NCBI RefSeq assembly: GCF_000702665.1
Contig: NZ_JNJA01000001.1
Span: 124,001-188,000 of the forward strand
Reading direction: 5' to 3'
From: Solidesulfovibrio alcoholivorans DSM 5433
GTDB taxonomy: Bacteria; Desulfobacterota; Desulfovibrionia; Desulfovibrionales; Desulfovibrionaceae
DNA: 64,000 nt
Positions 35,260-43,685 of the stretch are shown here, piece by piece. How positions within the stretch are numbered: the stretch's first letter is position 1; the number at the start of each line of letters is the position of its first letter. A program made the position numbers and the translations under genes. The notes under the pieces are model-generated. The model was not told the DNA's origin. It ran no database searches and worked only from the letters and a program-made list of their open reading frames with translations.

Positions 35260-36741
35260 ATGCATCAAGACCGCGACCTGCCGCCCCGCCTGTGTCTTTT
35301 CGGCGACGGCCGAGCCCTGCTCGACTGCTTCGAACTGTTGCGCCAGGCCGGCATCGACGGCCCCGGCGACACCCTGGCCGGCGCGAGACTGGCCGCCGCG
35401 CCCGCGCGCAACGGGGACAGCGGTTCCGCCGTGGCCACGGCTGCCCGCGCAGCCCGGGAAATGGGCATCGACTGGCACGACGACCCGGCGTCCATGCTCG
35501 CTTCCGACGCGCCGGGACTGCTTTTCTGCATCGCCGCGGATGCCGCCCCGCCCGGCCCCCTGCCCCAGGGGTGGCGCTGTTACCCCTTCGAGGACGCCAC
35601 CCTGCTCCTGGAACTCCTCGTACACGCCGCCTGCCCTCATGCCTGCCGGCCGGACATGGCCCGGGCCCGGCGGCTGCTCGCCACCGTGCTCGACCGCATG
35701 GACGACGAAATCGCCCTGCTCGGCCCCGACGCCCGGCTCTGCGACGCCAACGCCCGGCTGTCGGCGCGGCTGGGCCGCCCCCGCGAGGCCCTGGCCGGGC
35801 TCGCGGCAGCGGAAGCCTTTCCCGATTTCCCGGACCTGGACAAGCCCGGGCCCGAAGGCCGCTCGCCCGTACGCGAGGCCCTGGCCGCCGGCCGCCGGGC
35901 CGACCGGGAAAACTCGCGCATCGACCGGCGTGGCCGGCTGCGCTACTTCCGCACCACCTTCTACCCCGCCCCTGGACCGGACGGACGGTCCGACCACATG
36001 GCCGTGGTACGCCGCGACGTAACCCAGGACGTCTTCCTGGAACGCCGCCTGCAAAAATCCGAACGCCTGGCCGCCATCGGCGAACTGTCCATGTTCATCT
36101 CCCACGAGATACGAAATCCGCTCTTCGCCATCGCCGGCTTCGCCAACGCGCTCTTGCGCGCCAAGGACCTGGGCGAGGCCAGCCGCGAAAAGGCCTCGAT
36201 CATCCTCCAGGAATCCAAACGCCTCGACGACATCCTCAAGGACATCATCAATTTCTCCCGCCCCGTCAGCGCCAAGCCCGGCGAGGCGGACCTCGGCGAC
36301 GTGGCCAAACGGACCACCGCGCTCATGCGTCTCGCCATGGAAGCGCAAGGCATACGCCTGACCCTCGACCTGTCGCCCGATGCGCCCATGGCCCGCGGCG
36401 ATCCCGACACCCTGTCCCAATGCCTGCTCAACTGCCTCAAGAATGCCATGGAAGCCATGCCCCACGGCGGCAACGTCACCGTGTCCACCACCTTGGAGGA
36501 CGGCCGCGTGCGCCTTTCCGTGACCGACGACGGGCCGGGCATCGCCCCGGACATCCTGGAAAACGTCTTCAACCCCTTTTTCACCACCCGCGACAAACGC
36601 GCCGGCCTGGGGCTGGCCATGACCAAGAAAATCGTGGAGGATCTGGGCGGCACGGTGGAACTCGTCAGCACGCCGGGAAACGGCGTCGTCGTCACCCTGT
36701 CCCTGCCGCCCTCTCTCGATCTCGCGCCCGAGGAGGTATGA
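35260..36741 (+). CDS. PAS-containing sensor histidine kinase
   Basis: 493 residues, with GGAGGG before the ATG at 35260. The N-terminal ~130 residues are Ala-rich and not recognised. A PAS domain follows (about 145-265: LDRMDDEIALLGPDARLCDA, then the loop up to VVRRDVTQDVFLERRLQ). Dimerisation/phospho-acceptor helix has ELSMFISHEIRNPLFAIAGF (His). The ATPase has N-box LLNCLKNAMEAMP, G1 VTDDGPGIAP and G2 KRAGLGLAMTKKIVEDLGG. There is no transmembrane segment, so it is probably cytoplasmic, and no receiver gene is adjacent. rdgB overlaps its stop, so the two are coupled. Confidence 0.88.
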   Translation: MHQDRDLPPRLCLFGDGRALLDCFELLRQAGIDGPGDTLAGARLAAAPARNGDSGSAVATAARAAREMGIDWHDDPASMLASDAPGLLFCIAADAAPPGPLPQGWRCYPFEDATLLLELLVHAACPHACRPDMARARRLLATVLDRMDDEIALLGPDARLCDANARLSARLGRPREALAGLAAAEAFPDFPDLDKPGPEGRSPVREALAAGRRADRENSRIDRRGRLRYFRTTFYPAPGPDGRSDHMAVVRRDVTQDVFLERRLQKSERLAAIGELSMFISHEIRNPLFAIAGFANALLRAKDLGEASREKASIILQESKRLDDILKDIINFSRPVSAKPGEADLGDVAKRTTALMRLAMEAQGIRLTLDLSPDAPMARGDPDTLSQCLLNCLKNAMEAMPHGGNVTVSTTLEDGRVRLSVTDDGPGIAPDILENVFNPFFTTRDKRAGLGLAMTKKIVEDLGGTVELVSTPGNGVVVTLSLPPSLDLAPEEV

Positions 36742-37382
36742 TGGGCCCATCGTCCGCATCCGAGCCGCATGTCGTCGTGCTCGCCACCAGAAACGCCGGG
36801 AAAATCAAGGAACTGCACGCGCTGCTTGCGCCGCTTGGACTTTCCGTCCAAGGCCTCGACGCCTACCCTGAAATCGGCGAAATCCCCGAAACCGGGGCGA
36901 CTTTTTTGGAAAACGCCCGCATCAAGGCCCGGGCCGTCTGCCGCGCCACGGGCCGCATCAGCCTCGCCGACGACTCCGGCCTGTGCGTGGATGCCCTCTC
37001 CGGCGCGCCCGGCGTCTACTCCGCCCGCTTCTCCGGCGAGAACGCCACCGACGACGCCAACAACGCCAAGCTCCTGGCCGCCATGGCCCTGGTGCCCGAA
37101 CGCGACCGCACCTGCCGTTTCGTCTCCGTCGTCGTCGCCGCAAGCCCCGACGACCGGGAACTCGTGGCCGAAGGGACCTGGGAAGGCCGCGTCGCCGCCG
37201 AACCCGCGGGCGGCGGCGGCTTCGGCTACGATCCGCTCTTTTTCGACCCGCAAGCCGGGAAAACCGCCGCCGAACTGACGCCGGCCGAGAAAAACGGCCG
37301 CAGCCACCGCGGCAAGGCCCTGGCCGCCCTCGTGGAGAAGTGGCGGACGGGGTGGACGGAGGTTGCGGCGGGAGAAGGTTGA
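36741..37382 (+). CDS. rdgB: XTP/dITP diphosphatase (non-canonical purine NTP pyrophosphatase)
   Basis: 213 residues. ATG at 36741 sits 4 bases after AGGAGG and shares its first base with the kinase stop codon. Ham1/RdgB motifs: VVVLATRNAGKIKELHALLA, TFLENARIKARAV, LADDSGLCVDALSGAPGVYS, GGGGFGYDPLFFDP and KNGRSHRGKAL. It removes ITP and XTP from nucleotide pools. Standard length. Downstream lies the composite repeat. Confidence 0.95.
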   Translation: MGPSSASEPHVVVLATRNAGKIKELHALLAPLGLSVQGLDAYPEIGEIPETGATFLENARIKARAVCRATGRISLADDSGLCVDALSGAPGVYSARFSGENATDDANNAKLLAAMALVPERDRTCRFVSVVVAASPDDRELVAEGTWEGRVAAEPAGGGGFGYDPLFFDPQAGKTAAELTPAEKNGRSHRGKALAALVEKWRTGWTEVAAGEG

Positions 37383-37408
37383 GGGAAGAAGGGAGATGGG
37401 AAGGAAGA

Positions 37409-37547
37409 AGCCTCCGGCGGCCAGGAGGGGGTGACCCCCTCCTGGACCTCCCCGAGGGGGGGCTGCAAGCGGAGGAGAGAGACGGTCGGTGCACGGCGCG
37501 TCGGGGCACATTCCGCGATCACGGGCGCCAGCGGCGAAGGCCGCATA
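37409..37547 (+). repeat. Composite intergenic repeat, copy 2
   Basis: Starts with GCCTCCGGCGGCCAGG, then an 11-bp hairpin CCAGGAGGGGG-TGA-CCCCCTCCTGG (37421-37445), followed by GGTCGGTGCACGGCGCGTCGG and CACGGGCGCCAGCGGCGAAG. The same block order as copy 1 at 22415-22594, but without the 23-bp inverted repeat. It lies directly downstream of rdgB. Confidence 0.65.
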
Positions 37548-37562
37548 AAAGGGAGAAACGCC

Positions 37563-37817
37563 ATGACCAAGTCGTATCTGCTATACAAGTGCGGCGGCGA
37601 AGGACGGGTTCCCCTGGTATTCTTCACGGCCGACGGCGAAAACGAAGCCCGGGAGGCGCCCACCTGGCTCAAACGCAAACACCCCGACAACCAGGGGCTG
37701 CGCCTGGGCTCCGGGGAATTCTACGAAATCATCGAACAGGATCTTTGCGCCCCCCAGGAATGGGACGCCGCCCTCGCCGCCCTCGGCAACCCCGCCCCCA
37801 CAACCAACAGCAAATAA
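37563..37817 (+). CDS. Small conserved-looking hypothetical protein
   Basis: 84 residues from the ATG at 37563, with GGGAG ahead. The sequence MTKSYLLYKCGGEGRVPLVF and later SGEFYEIIEQDLCAPQEWDA is well-composed (balanced aromatic and acidic residues), unlike shadow frames. No known domain, signal or membrane segment. It lies after the composite repeat and before the pyrF terminator on the opposite strand. Confidence 0.6.
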   Translation: MTKSYLLYKCGGEGRVPLVFFTADGENEAREAPTWLKRKHPDNQGLRLGSGEFYEIIEQDLCAPQEWDAALAALGNPAPTTNSK

Positions 37818-37853
37818 CCCCTCCCCCTTTAATAGTTTTTGGGGAAGGTGGGG

Positions 37854-37905
37854 GGCTCGTGGGGCGAAAAACCCTTTTAAAAAAGGGGTTACCGCCCCCC
37901 GAGCC
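37854..37905 (-). terminator. Terminator-like hairpin for pyrF
   Basis: Nested inverted repeats: outer GGCTCG/CGAGCC (37854-37859, 37900-37905) and an inner AACCCC...GGGTTTTT as read on the minus strand (37867-37890), with a T-run. It lies ~20-50 bases past the pyrF stop. It may also serve the convergent 84-residue gene. Confidence 0.6.
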
Positions 37906-37922
37906 TCTCGCTTTCTCCTCCC

Positions 37923-38612
37923 CTATCCTATCTCCAATAAAATATCGCGGGCGGCGGCGGCGGGGTCGGGAGCTTTGGTGATGGGTCGGCCGACGATGAT
38001 GTGGTCCGCGCCGGCGGCGACGGCGGCCTTGGGCGTGGCGGTGCGGGTCTGGTCATCGCGGACGCTGTCCAGAGGCCGGATGCCCGGGGTGGCGATGACC
38101 GGTTTCGCGCCCAGGTTCTTGCGCAAAAGCGCGGTTTCGAGCGGCGAGCAGACGACGCCGTCGGCCCCGGCGGCAAGGGAGGTCACGGCGCGCAGCCGCA
38201 CGAGGTCGGCGAGGCTCCCGGCGAAGCCGGTTTGCTGGAGTTCGTCGGACCCGAGGCTCGTCAACACCGTGACGGCCAGGATCTTGGTGTTGCCCTTGGC
38301 TTTCGCCGCCGCTTCCACCACCTGCGGATAGCCGTGGACCGTGGCCAGGGCGATGTCGTGCCCGGCGAGCTGGCTGACGGCCAGGGAGACCGTCTGCGGG
38401 ATATCGTGGAACTTGAGGTCCAGCATGACCTTGTGGCCCCGGGCGCAAAGCGCGTCGCACACGGCGAAGCCCGCCTCCAGGAACAGTTGCAGCCCGACCT
38501 TGAAAAAATCCACGTGCGGCGCGAGCCTGTCGGCCAGTTCCAGGGCGGCGGCGGCCGTCGGTACGTCCAGGGCGACGATGAGGCGTTCGTCGCGGATTGC
38601 GGATTGCGGCAT
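37923..38612 (-). CDS. pyrF: Orotidine 5'-phosphate decarboxylase
   Basis: 229 residues from the ATG at 38612 (GGAGG upstream). Motifs: RLIVALDVPTAAAALELADR, the catalytic tetrad region VMLDLKFHDIPQTV (D-x-K-x-x-D), TVHGYPQVVEAAA, VCSPLETALLR, VIATPGIRP, and the phosphate loop GADHIIVGRPIT. Last step of UMP synthesis. No other pyrimidine genes adjacent. It lies 117 bases downstream of the amidase gene. Confidence 0.96.
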   Translation of the reverse strand: MPQSAIRDERLIVALDVPTAAAALELADRLAPHVDFFKVGLQLFLEAGFAVCDALCARGHKVMLDLKFHDIPQTVSLAVSQLAGHDIALATVHGYPQVVEAAAKAKGNTKILAVTVLTSLGSDELQQTGFAGSLADLVRLRAVTSLAAGADGVVCSPLETALLRKNLGAKPVIATPGIRPLDSVRDDQTRTATPKAAVAAGADHIIVGRPITKAPDPAAAARDILLEIG

Positions 38613-38729
38613 AGGCGGAGGACCTCCGGTTCGCGGCGCGCCTTGCAGACCGCATGGACAAGGCGCAACCCGACACACGTGTTGTGCGTATTCGCATAAC
38701 ATTGCCGTGTTTTGCAACGGACCGCAACG

Positions 38730-40613
38730 CTAGAGGTTGGCGTAGCGTTCGATGCGCTTCTTGTAGGCGGCGATGCCCTCGACCATGCCCTTGGCCAGGG
38801 CATTCAGGTAGGCGTCGGAGGTCAGGCGCCTGGCCTCCTCGGGATTGGTGATGTAGCCGAGTTCCACGAGCACGGCCGGCATGTTCGCGCCGATGAGAAC
38901 GAAGAACGGGGCTTCGTGGGGGCCGCGGTCCCGTGTGCGCCAGGAGCCGCGAAGTTCGGCCAGGGAACGCTTCTGCACGAGCCTGGCCAGATCCTTGGAC
39001 TCGACCGTCTTGGACGAGAGCATGAGGTCGGTCAGGATCGCCTGCAGGTCGCTGACCTTTTTCTGGGACACGGCGTTTTCCCGCGCGGCCACGCGCACGG
39101 AATCCCGGGAATTGGCGAGGTTGAGGGAATAGGTTTCCAGTCCCTCGGAGTCGGCGTCGCTGTGGGAGTTGCAGTGGATGGAGACGAACAGGTCCGCGCC
39201 CTTGGAGTTGGCCATTTCCGTGCGCGTCTCCAGGGGGATGAACACGTCCGTCGTGCGGGTGTAGAGGACATTGAAACCTTTCTTGCGCAGCGCCTCGCCG
39301 AGGATCTTGGCGAAGCGCAGGTTCACGTCCTTTTCCGTCACGCCGTAAAGTCCTTGCGCGCCGGGGTCCTTGCCGCCGTGGCCGGGGTCGATCATGACCG
39401 TGCGCACGGAAAGCCCGAGCTGTTCGAGCAGGCTGCCCATGCGTTTTTTCGCCTCGGCCGAAGGCTTGAGGGGTTTGCCCGGCTTGTCGTCCCGGGGCGA
39501 GGCGGAAATGGAGCCTTTCTTGAGCTGTCCGGGCGGCGGTCCCTGGTCCGGACCGCTGGCGTCGGCAAAGACGTTGCCGAGCCAGGTCGCAGGCTTGGGC
39601 GTTTCGGGTTTACCGCTTTTCGCGGCCTCGGCACGATATTCCGAGGCCTTGGACTCGCCCGGCCCCGGCGACGCGTTGAGGTCGAGGACGATGCGGAACG
39701 GATCGGCCTCGCTGTGGATTTCGTACTGGCGCACGTCGGCCAGTTCCAGCACCACGCGCACAGTTTCGGGGGTGAAATAACCCGCGCGCAGGCGACTGAC
39801 CGCGCCCTTGGCGAAGCGCTTTTCCGACGGCACGCCCCCGCCGGTGCGGGTGTTGTCCAGGTCGATGTAGAGCAGTTTCGCGGTGTCGCCACCGGAGCGC
39901 TTCTGCTCGAGGAGCTGGTAGCGGAACGTGGTTTCCCGGTCGAGGTTCAGGGTGAGCCGGCCGCCGCTTGAGCTCTGGGACACGGTCGCCCGGGTGAGCA
40001 CGGCGGGTTTGGCCGGGCTTGCCGGCGGCGGGCCGGCTTTTTTCTCCGGCGCGGGCGCGGCCGCCGTGGCCGGGGATTTCTCCGGGGCGGCCGGCGCGTC
40101 GAGGGTGGCCAGCATTTCCCTGGCCCGGGCGGCCATGTCGCCCTTGGCATGGCGCGCAAGCAGCAGTTCCAGGTCGGCCCTGGCTTCGTCGGGCTTTTTG
40201 AGCGGCCCCTTGAGGATGTCCGCACGGCGCAACAGGGCGTCGTCGGCCCAGGCGTGTTTGCGGAAGGCGTCGGCCATGCGCTTGTAAAGTTCCGCCGCGG
40301 TGGCGTAGTCCGCGTCGAGGTAGGAGCGCGCCGCAAGTTCGGCGTTGGTCCAGGCCTGGTAGTAGAGGATCTTCGGGGCCAGGGGATCCTTGCCCGCGGC
40401 CTTGGCCAGGGCGGCCAAGCGCGCGTCCAGGGCCTTCCACAGGTCCCGCCGGCCCGAGGAACCGGGGTCCTTGCGCAGCCGGTCGAACTCCTTGACCGCG
40501 GCCTGGTAATCCGTGGCCACGTCCGCGGCCAGGGCCGGGCCGGCGGCACAGCACAGGGCGGCGACCAGCGCCGCCGCCCGCAAGAGCATCCGGAGAAAAG
40601 CGCTTCCCGACAC
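38730..40613 (-). CDS. N-acetylmuramoyl-L-alanine amidase with TPR-like and AMIN domains
   Basis: 627 residues. Signal peptide ~1-29 (GTG start at 40613; an ATG at 40589 would still retain it). Residues ~35-165 form TPR-like helices (ELYKRMADAFRKHAWADDAL). A Pro/Ala linker leads to an AMIN domain (LTLNLDRETTFRYQLLEQ ... VRVVLELADVRQYEIH). C-terminal Amidase_3: TVMIDPGHGGKDPGA, LETRTEMANSKGADLFVSIH, NSHSDADSEGLETYSL, and the catalytic Glu in AVLVELGYITNPEEA. It cleaves the amide between muramic acid and the stem peptide for daughter-cell separation. Nine bases separate it from the glmS stop, so they likely share a transcript. Confidence 0.92.
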   Translation of the reverse strand: MSGSAFLRMLLRAAALVAALCCAAGPALAADVATDYQAAVKEFDRLRKDPGSSGRRDLWKALDARLAALAKAAGKDPLAPKILYYQAWTNAELAARSYLDADYATAAELYKRMADAFRKHAWADDALLRRADILKGPLKKPDEARADLELLLARHAKGDMAARAREMLATLDAPAAPEKSPATAAAPAPEKKAGPPPASPAKPAVLTRATVSQSSSGGRLTLNLDRETTFRYQLLEQKRSGGDTAKLLYIDLDNTRTGGGVPSEKRFAKGAVSRLRAGYFTPETVRVVLELADVRQYEIHSEADPFRIVLDLNASPGPGESKASEYRAEAAKSGKPETPKPATWLGNVFADASGPDQGPPPGQLKKGSISASPRDDKPGKPLKPSAEAKKRMGSLLEQLGLSVRTVMIDPGHGGKDPGAQGLYGVTEKDVNLRFAKILGEALRKKGFNVLYTRTTDVFIPLETRTEMANSKGADLFVSIHCNSHSDADSEGLETYSLNLANSRDSVRVAARENAVSQKKVSDLQAILTDLMLSSKTVESKDLARLVQKRSLAELRGSWRTRDRGPHEAPFFVLIGANMPAVLVELGYITNPEEARRLTSDAYLNALAKGMVEGIAAYKKRIERYANL

Positions 40614-40622
40614 GCCGCAGGC

Positions 40623-42446
40623 CTACTCCACGGTCACGGATTTGGCGAGGTTGCGCGGCTGGTCCACGTCCTTGCCCAGGTAGTCGGCCATTTCATAAGC
40701 GAAAAGCTGAAGCGCCGGCAGCATGAGAAAGGTGGACAGCGGCCCCCAGGCGGCCGGGATCTCCCAGGGATGGTCCACGTCGAGGTCCGCCCCGGGCTGG
40801 GTCAGGGCCACGATCTTGCCGCCGCGCGCCTGGACCTCCAGGAGGTTGGACTTGACCTTGGGGAAAAGCCCGTCCAGGGGGGCCAGGGCAAAGGTGGGGA
40901 ATTTCGGGTCGATCAGCGCGATGGGGCCGTGCTTCATTTCGCCCGCGGCATAGCCCTCGGCGTGGATGTAGGAGATTTCCTTGAGCTTGAGCGCCCCTTC
41001 GAGCGCCAGGGGATAGCACAGGCCGCGGCCGAGGTAGAGGAAGCTGCGCGCCTCGGCGTAGACGCGGCACAGCTCCCGGCCGCGCTGCCGCAGTGCCGGC
41101 AGGATGCCATCGAGCAGCGCGGGCAGCCCCTCCAGGGCGGGCACGCATTTTTCAGCCGCCTCTTGCGGCAGCACGCCCTTGCGCTGGCCGAAGGCCAGGG
41201 CCATGAGCGTAAGCAGCACGAGCTGCGAGCACATGGCCTTGGTGGAGGCCACGGAGATTTCCGGCCCGGCCTGGGTGTGCACCACCACGTCGGCCTCGCG
41301 GGCCACGCTCGAACCGACCACGTTGCAAAGGCCGATGACGCGCGCGCCGCGCGCCTTGGCCAGATGGATGCCGGCCAGGGTGTCGGCGGTCTCGCCGGAC
41401 TGGCTGATGGCGAGCACGGTGTCTCCGGGACCGAGGATGGGCTCGCGGTAGCGCAGCTCCGAGGCGATCTCGACCCGTGTCGGAATGCCGGCCCACTGTT
41501 CGAGGAGGTACATGCCCCACAGCCCGGCGTGGTAGGAGGTGCCGCAGGCCACGATGAACAGGCGCTCGGGCACGGGCACGGCGTCGAGTTCGGGCAGCAC
41601 GGCCCGCCCCGTGGCGCGGTCCACGCGGCCGGCGAGGCAGTCGGCGATCACGCGCGGCTGCTCGAAGATTTCCTTGAGCATGAAGTGCTTGAAGCCGCCC
41701 TTCTGGGCCGCGGACACATCCCAGCTGATGTGGCGCACCGCTTTTTCCACCGGGGCCAGGGTGGCGGCGTCAAGGACCTGCCAGGAGCCGGCGTCGATGC
41801 GCGCCATCTCGCCGTCGTCGAGGAAGACCACTTCGCGGGTGTAAGGCAGAAAGGCCGGGATGTCCGAGGCCAGGAAATTCTCGCCCACGCCCACGCCCAT
41901 GACCAGGGGCGACTGCTTGCGCGCGGCGTAGAGCATGCCCGGGTTGTCGCGGCTGACGACCACGATGGCGTACGCGCCCTCGACCCGGGACAGGGCCTTG
42001 GAGATGGCCTCGGCGAGCGAACCTTTTTCCTTGTAGTAGCAGCCGACGAGCTGGGCCAGGACCTCGGTGTCGGTGTCCGACACGCAGCGCACGCCCGTGG
42101 CGGCCAGTTCCTTTTTCAGTTCCTGGTAGTTCTCGATGATGCCGTTGTGAACCAGGGCGATGGAACGGGAGGCGTCGGTGTGGGGGTGGGCGTTTTTTTC
42201 CGTGGGCAGGCCATGCGTGGCCCAGCGGGTGTGGCCGACACCCGAGGTGGCCAGGTAGACGTTCTGGGCGGCGAGCTTCGCTTCCAGGTTGGCGAGCTTG
42301 CCCTCGGCCCGGACCGTGATCAGGTCCTTGCCCTGCAAAAAGGCCACGCCGGCCGAGTCGTAGCCCCGGTATTCCAGGCGCCGCAAGCCTTCGATGATGA
42401 CCGGAACCGCCGGCCGGTGCCCGCAATACCCAATGATGCCGCACAT
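40623..42446 (-). CDS. glmS: Glutamine-fructose-6-phosphate aminotransferase (isomerising)
   Basis: 607 residues from the ATG at 42446 (GGGAG, 7 bases before). The second residue, Cys (MCGIIGYCG), becomes the N-terminal nucleophile of the glutaminase domain. Two SIS domains follow: FIVACGTSYHAGLWGMYLLE, AISQSGETADTLAGIHLAKA, GRGLCYPLALEGALKLKEIS, and the C-terminal NLAKSVTVE. It makes glucosamine-6-P for peptidoglycan and LPS. Functionally it pairs well with the amidase gene behind it. I see no glmS ribozyme ahead. Confidence 0.97.
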   Translation of the reverse strand: MCGIIGYCGHRPAVPVIIEGLRRLEYRGYDSAGVAFLQGKDLITVRAEGKLANLEAKLAAQNVYLATSGVGHTRWATHGLPTEKNAHPHTDASRSIALVHNGIIENYQELKKELAATGVRCVSDTDTEVLAQLVGCYYKEKGSLAEAISKALSRVEGAYAIVVVSRDNPGMLYAARKQSPLVMGVGVGENFLASDIPAFLPYTREVVFLDDGEMARIDAGSWQVLDAATLAPVEKAVRHISWDVSAAQKGGFKHFMLKEIFEQPRVIADCLAGRVDRATGRAVLPELDAVPVPERLFIVACGTSYHAGLWGMYLLEQWAGIPTRVEIASELRYREPILGPGDTVLAISQSGETADTLAGIHLAKARGARVIGLCNVVGSSVAREADVVVHTQAGPEISVASTKAMCSQLVLLTLMALAFGQRKGVLPQEAAEKCVPALEGLPALLDGILPALRQRGRELCRVYAEARSFLYLGRGLCYPLALEGALKLKEISYIHAEGYAAGEMKHGPIALIDPKFPTFALAPLDGLFPKVKSNLLEVQARGGKIVALTQPGADLDVDHPWEIPAAWGPLSTFLMLPALQLFAYEMADYLGKDVDQPRNLAKSVTVE

Positions 42447-43087
42447 AAGCACTCTCCCGCCGCGCCGTTGGCGCAAGCCGTTGGCTCTGCGCCGCCGCGG
42501 ACGACCGTCTCGTCCGCACGCGGCTGCAAACCGCATTCCGGGCCTTCTTAGCCCGCCTGGGCAGGCGTTGCAACACGCGGCGGCGGCGCCGCCCCGCGCC
42601 GGGTAAATTGATTTTTTTGTCTGGGTAATAACGACACGCCGACGCCATGCGAGAAATTTTGACCCAACCTTGCAAACGGAAAGGACAAAAGTTCCTCGCC
42701 TGCCAACAGGCTATTATTCCAAATGAAATCGTGACATCGCCCCTGTGCCGCCGCGCGCGCAACCGCCAAGACAGTGCGTCAAAGTCCCATGCGGCGTCCC
42801 CCTTTCGTCACATTCGAATCCATCCCCTTAAAATAACAAAAGATTAATTCAGGACCGGTATTTGCCATACGCACGCAAACCCCCAAGGTGCGTCACGCGC
42901 AAAAGCAACGCATCCGGAAACCGCCCACGGCTTTGGGCGGCTTCCCGCAGCGTTTCTGACGGACTTTGGGGCTGGGGCGGCGACCGCCCCGGCGGGACGC
43001 CCCGCGCCGGGACGGCATTTTGGGTTAACGCGTGCTTTAGGCGGGAGGATTCGGGACGACATAAACCAGAAACGGTGGGGGGATGTG
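42447..43087. other. Long divergent intergenic region between glmS and the AmiS/UreI-like gene
   Basis: 641 bases, with an AT-rich middle (about 42600-42860) and GC-rich ends. A dyad CCGCCCA-CGGCTT-TGGGCGG occurs near 42921-42941, and a G/C-rich hairpin zone at 42975-43015. No ORF with a good ribosome site, and no confident promoter. Confidence 0.5.
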
Positions 43088-43582
43088 ATGACGCTGGCTA
43101 TCTTGATCGCCATTTCCTTGATGTGGCTGCCCGTGGCCCTGCTCTTCCTCGGCTACGGCGAAGCCAAAGGTACGGGGGCCATCTGCGCCTTCGTCGGTGT
43201 CTGCGTGGTGTTGGGCGCATTCGTGAACGTCATGCAAAACGACGCTTTCACGGCTGGCCTGCTCTTTGCCCACGGCCTGCTCTATTGCGTGGTGGCCTAC
43301 GCCCTGCTGGCCGGGCTCTCCGACATGCGCTCCGTTGGCAATGTGAGCTTGACGGTGGCTATTATCTCATTCATCTATATGCTACTCTACTACCACGTGA
43401 AAGGAAGCGGCTACTTCACCCTGGCCTGCGCCGGCTACACGGCACTGACGCTCGAGGTATGGCTCAACGCCTACGGCAAACTGTCGGCCAAGCTCCTTGC
43501 CTGGTCGCTGATCATATGGGTCCCGGTCGGGCTTTACATCCCGGCCTTTCTGCTTCTGTCGGGCAAGCCGCTGCCGTTCTAG
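43088..43582 (+). CDS. AmiS/UreI-family-like membrane channel
   Basis: 164 residues, ATG at 43088 behind GGTGGGGGG. Six hydrophobic segments cover nearly the whole chain (first MTLAILIAISLMWLPVALLF). The layout resembles AmiS/UreI proteins: LGYGEAKGTGAICAFVGVC after helix 1, GLLFAHGLLYCVVAYALL in the middle, and WSLIIWVPVGLYIPAFLLL at the end. Those proteins pass urea or short amides, and in Desulfovibrio relatives the gene is often near amidase genes. None is seen here. Identification is moderate. A porin gene follows 103 bases later and may be co-regulated. Confidence 0.6.
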   Translation: MTLAILIAISLMWLPVALLFLGYGEAKGTGAICAFVGVCVVLGAFVNVMQNDAFTAGLLFAHGLLYCVVAYALLAGLSDMRSVGNVSLTVAIISFIYMLLYYHVKGSGYFTLACAGYTALTLEVWLNAYGKLSAKLLAWSLIIWVPVGLYIPAFLLLSGKPLPF

Positions 43583-43685
43583 GCGCGCCCTGCCCGTGGC
43601 CCGGACCGGTTTGCGGTCCGGGCCTGTCCAATTTTCGCGTCGTCGGTTGCGTTTTGGGGAACAATCGCCTTTGGAGGAGGGAATC

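Noticed and set aside
40149..42551. 800-residue plus-strand open frame
   Set aside because: Antisense shadow over the amidase and glmS genes.
42447..43087. Possible glmS ribozyme or riboswitch
   Set aside because: No conserved core or pairing pattern recognised; glmS ribozymes are mainly in Gram-positive bacteria.
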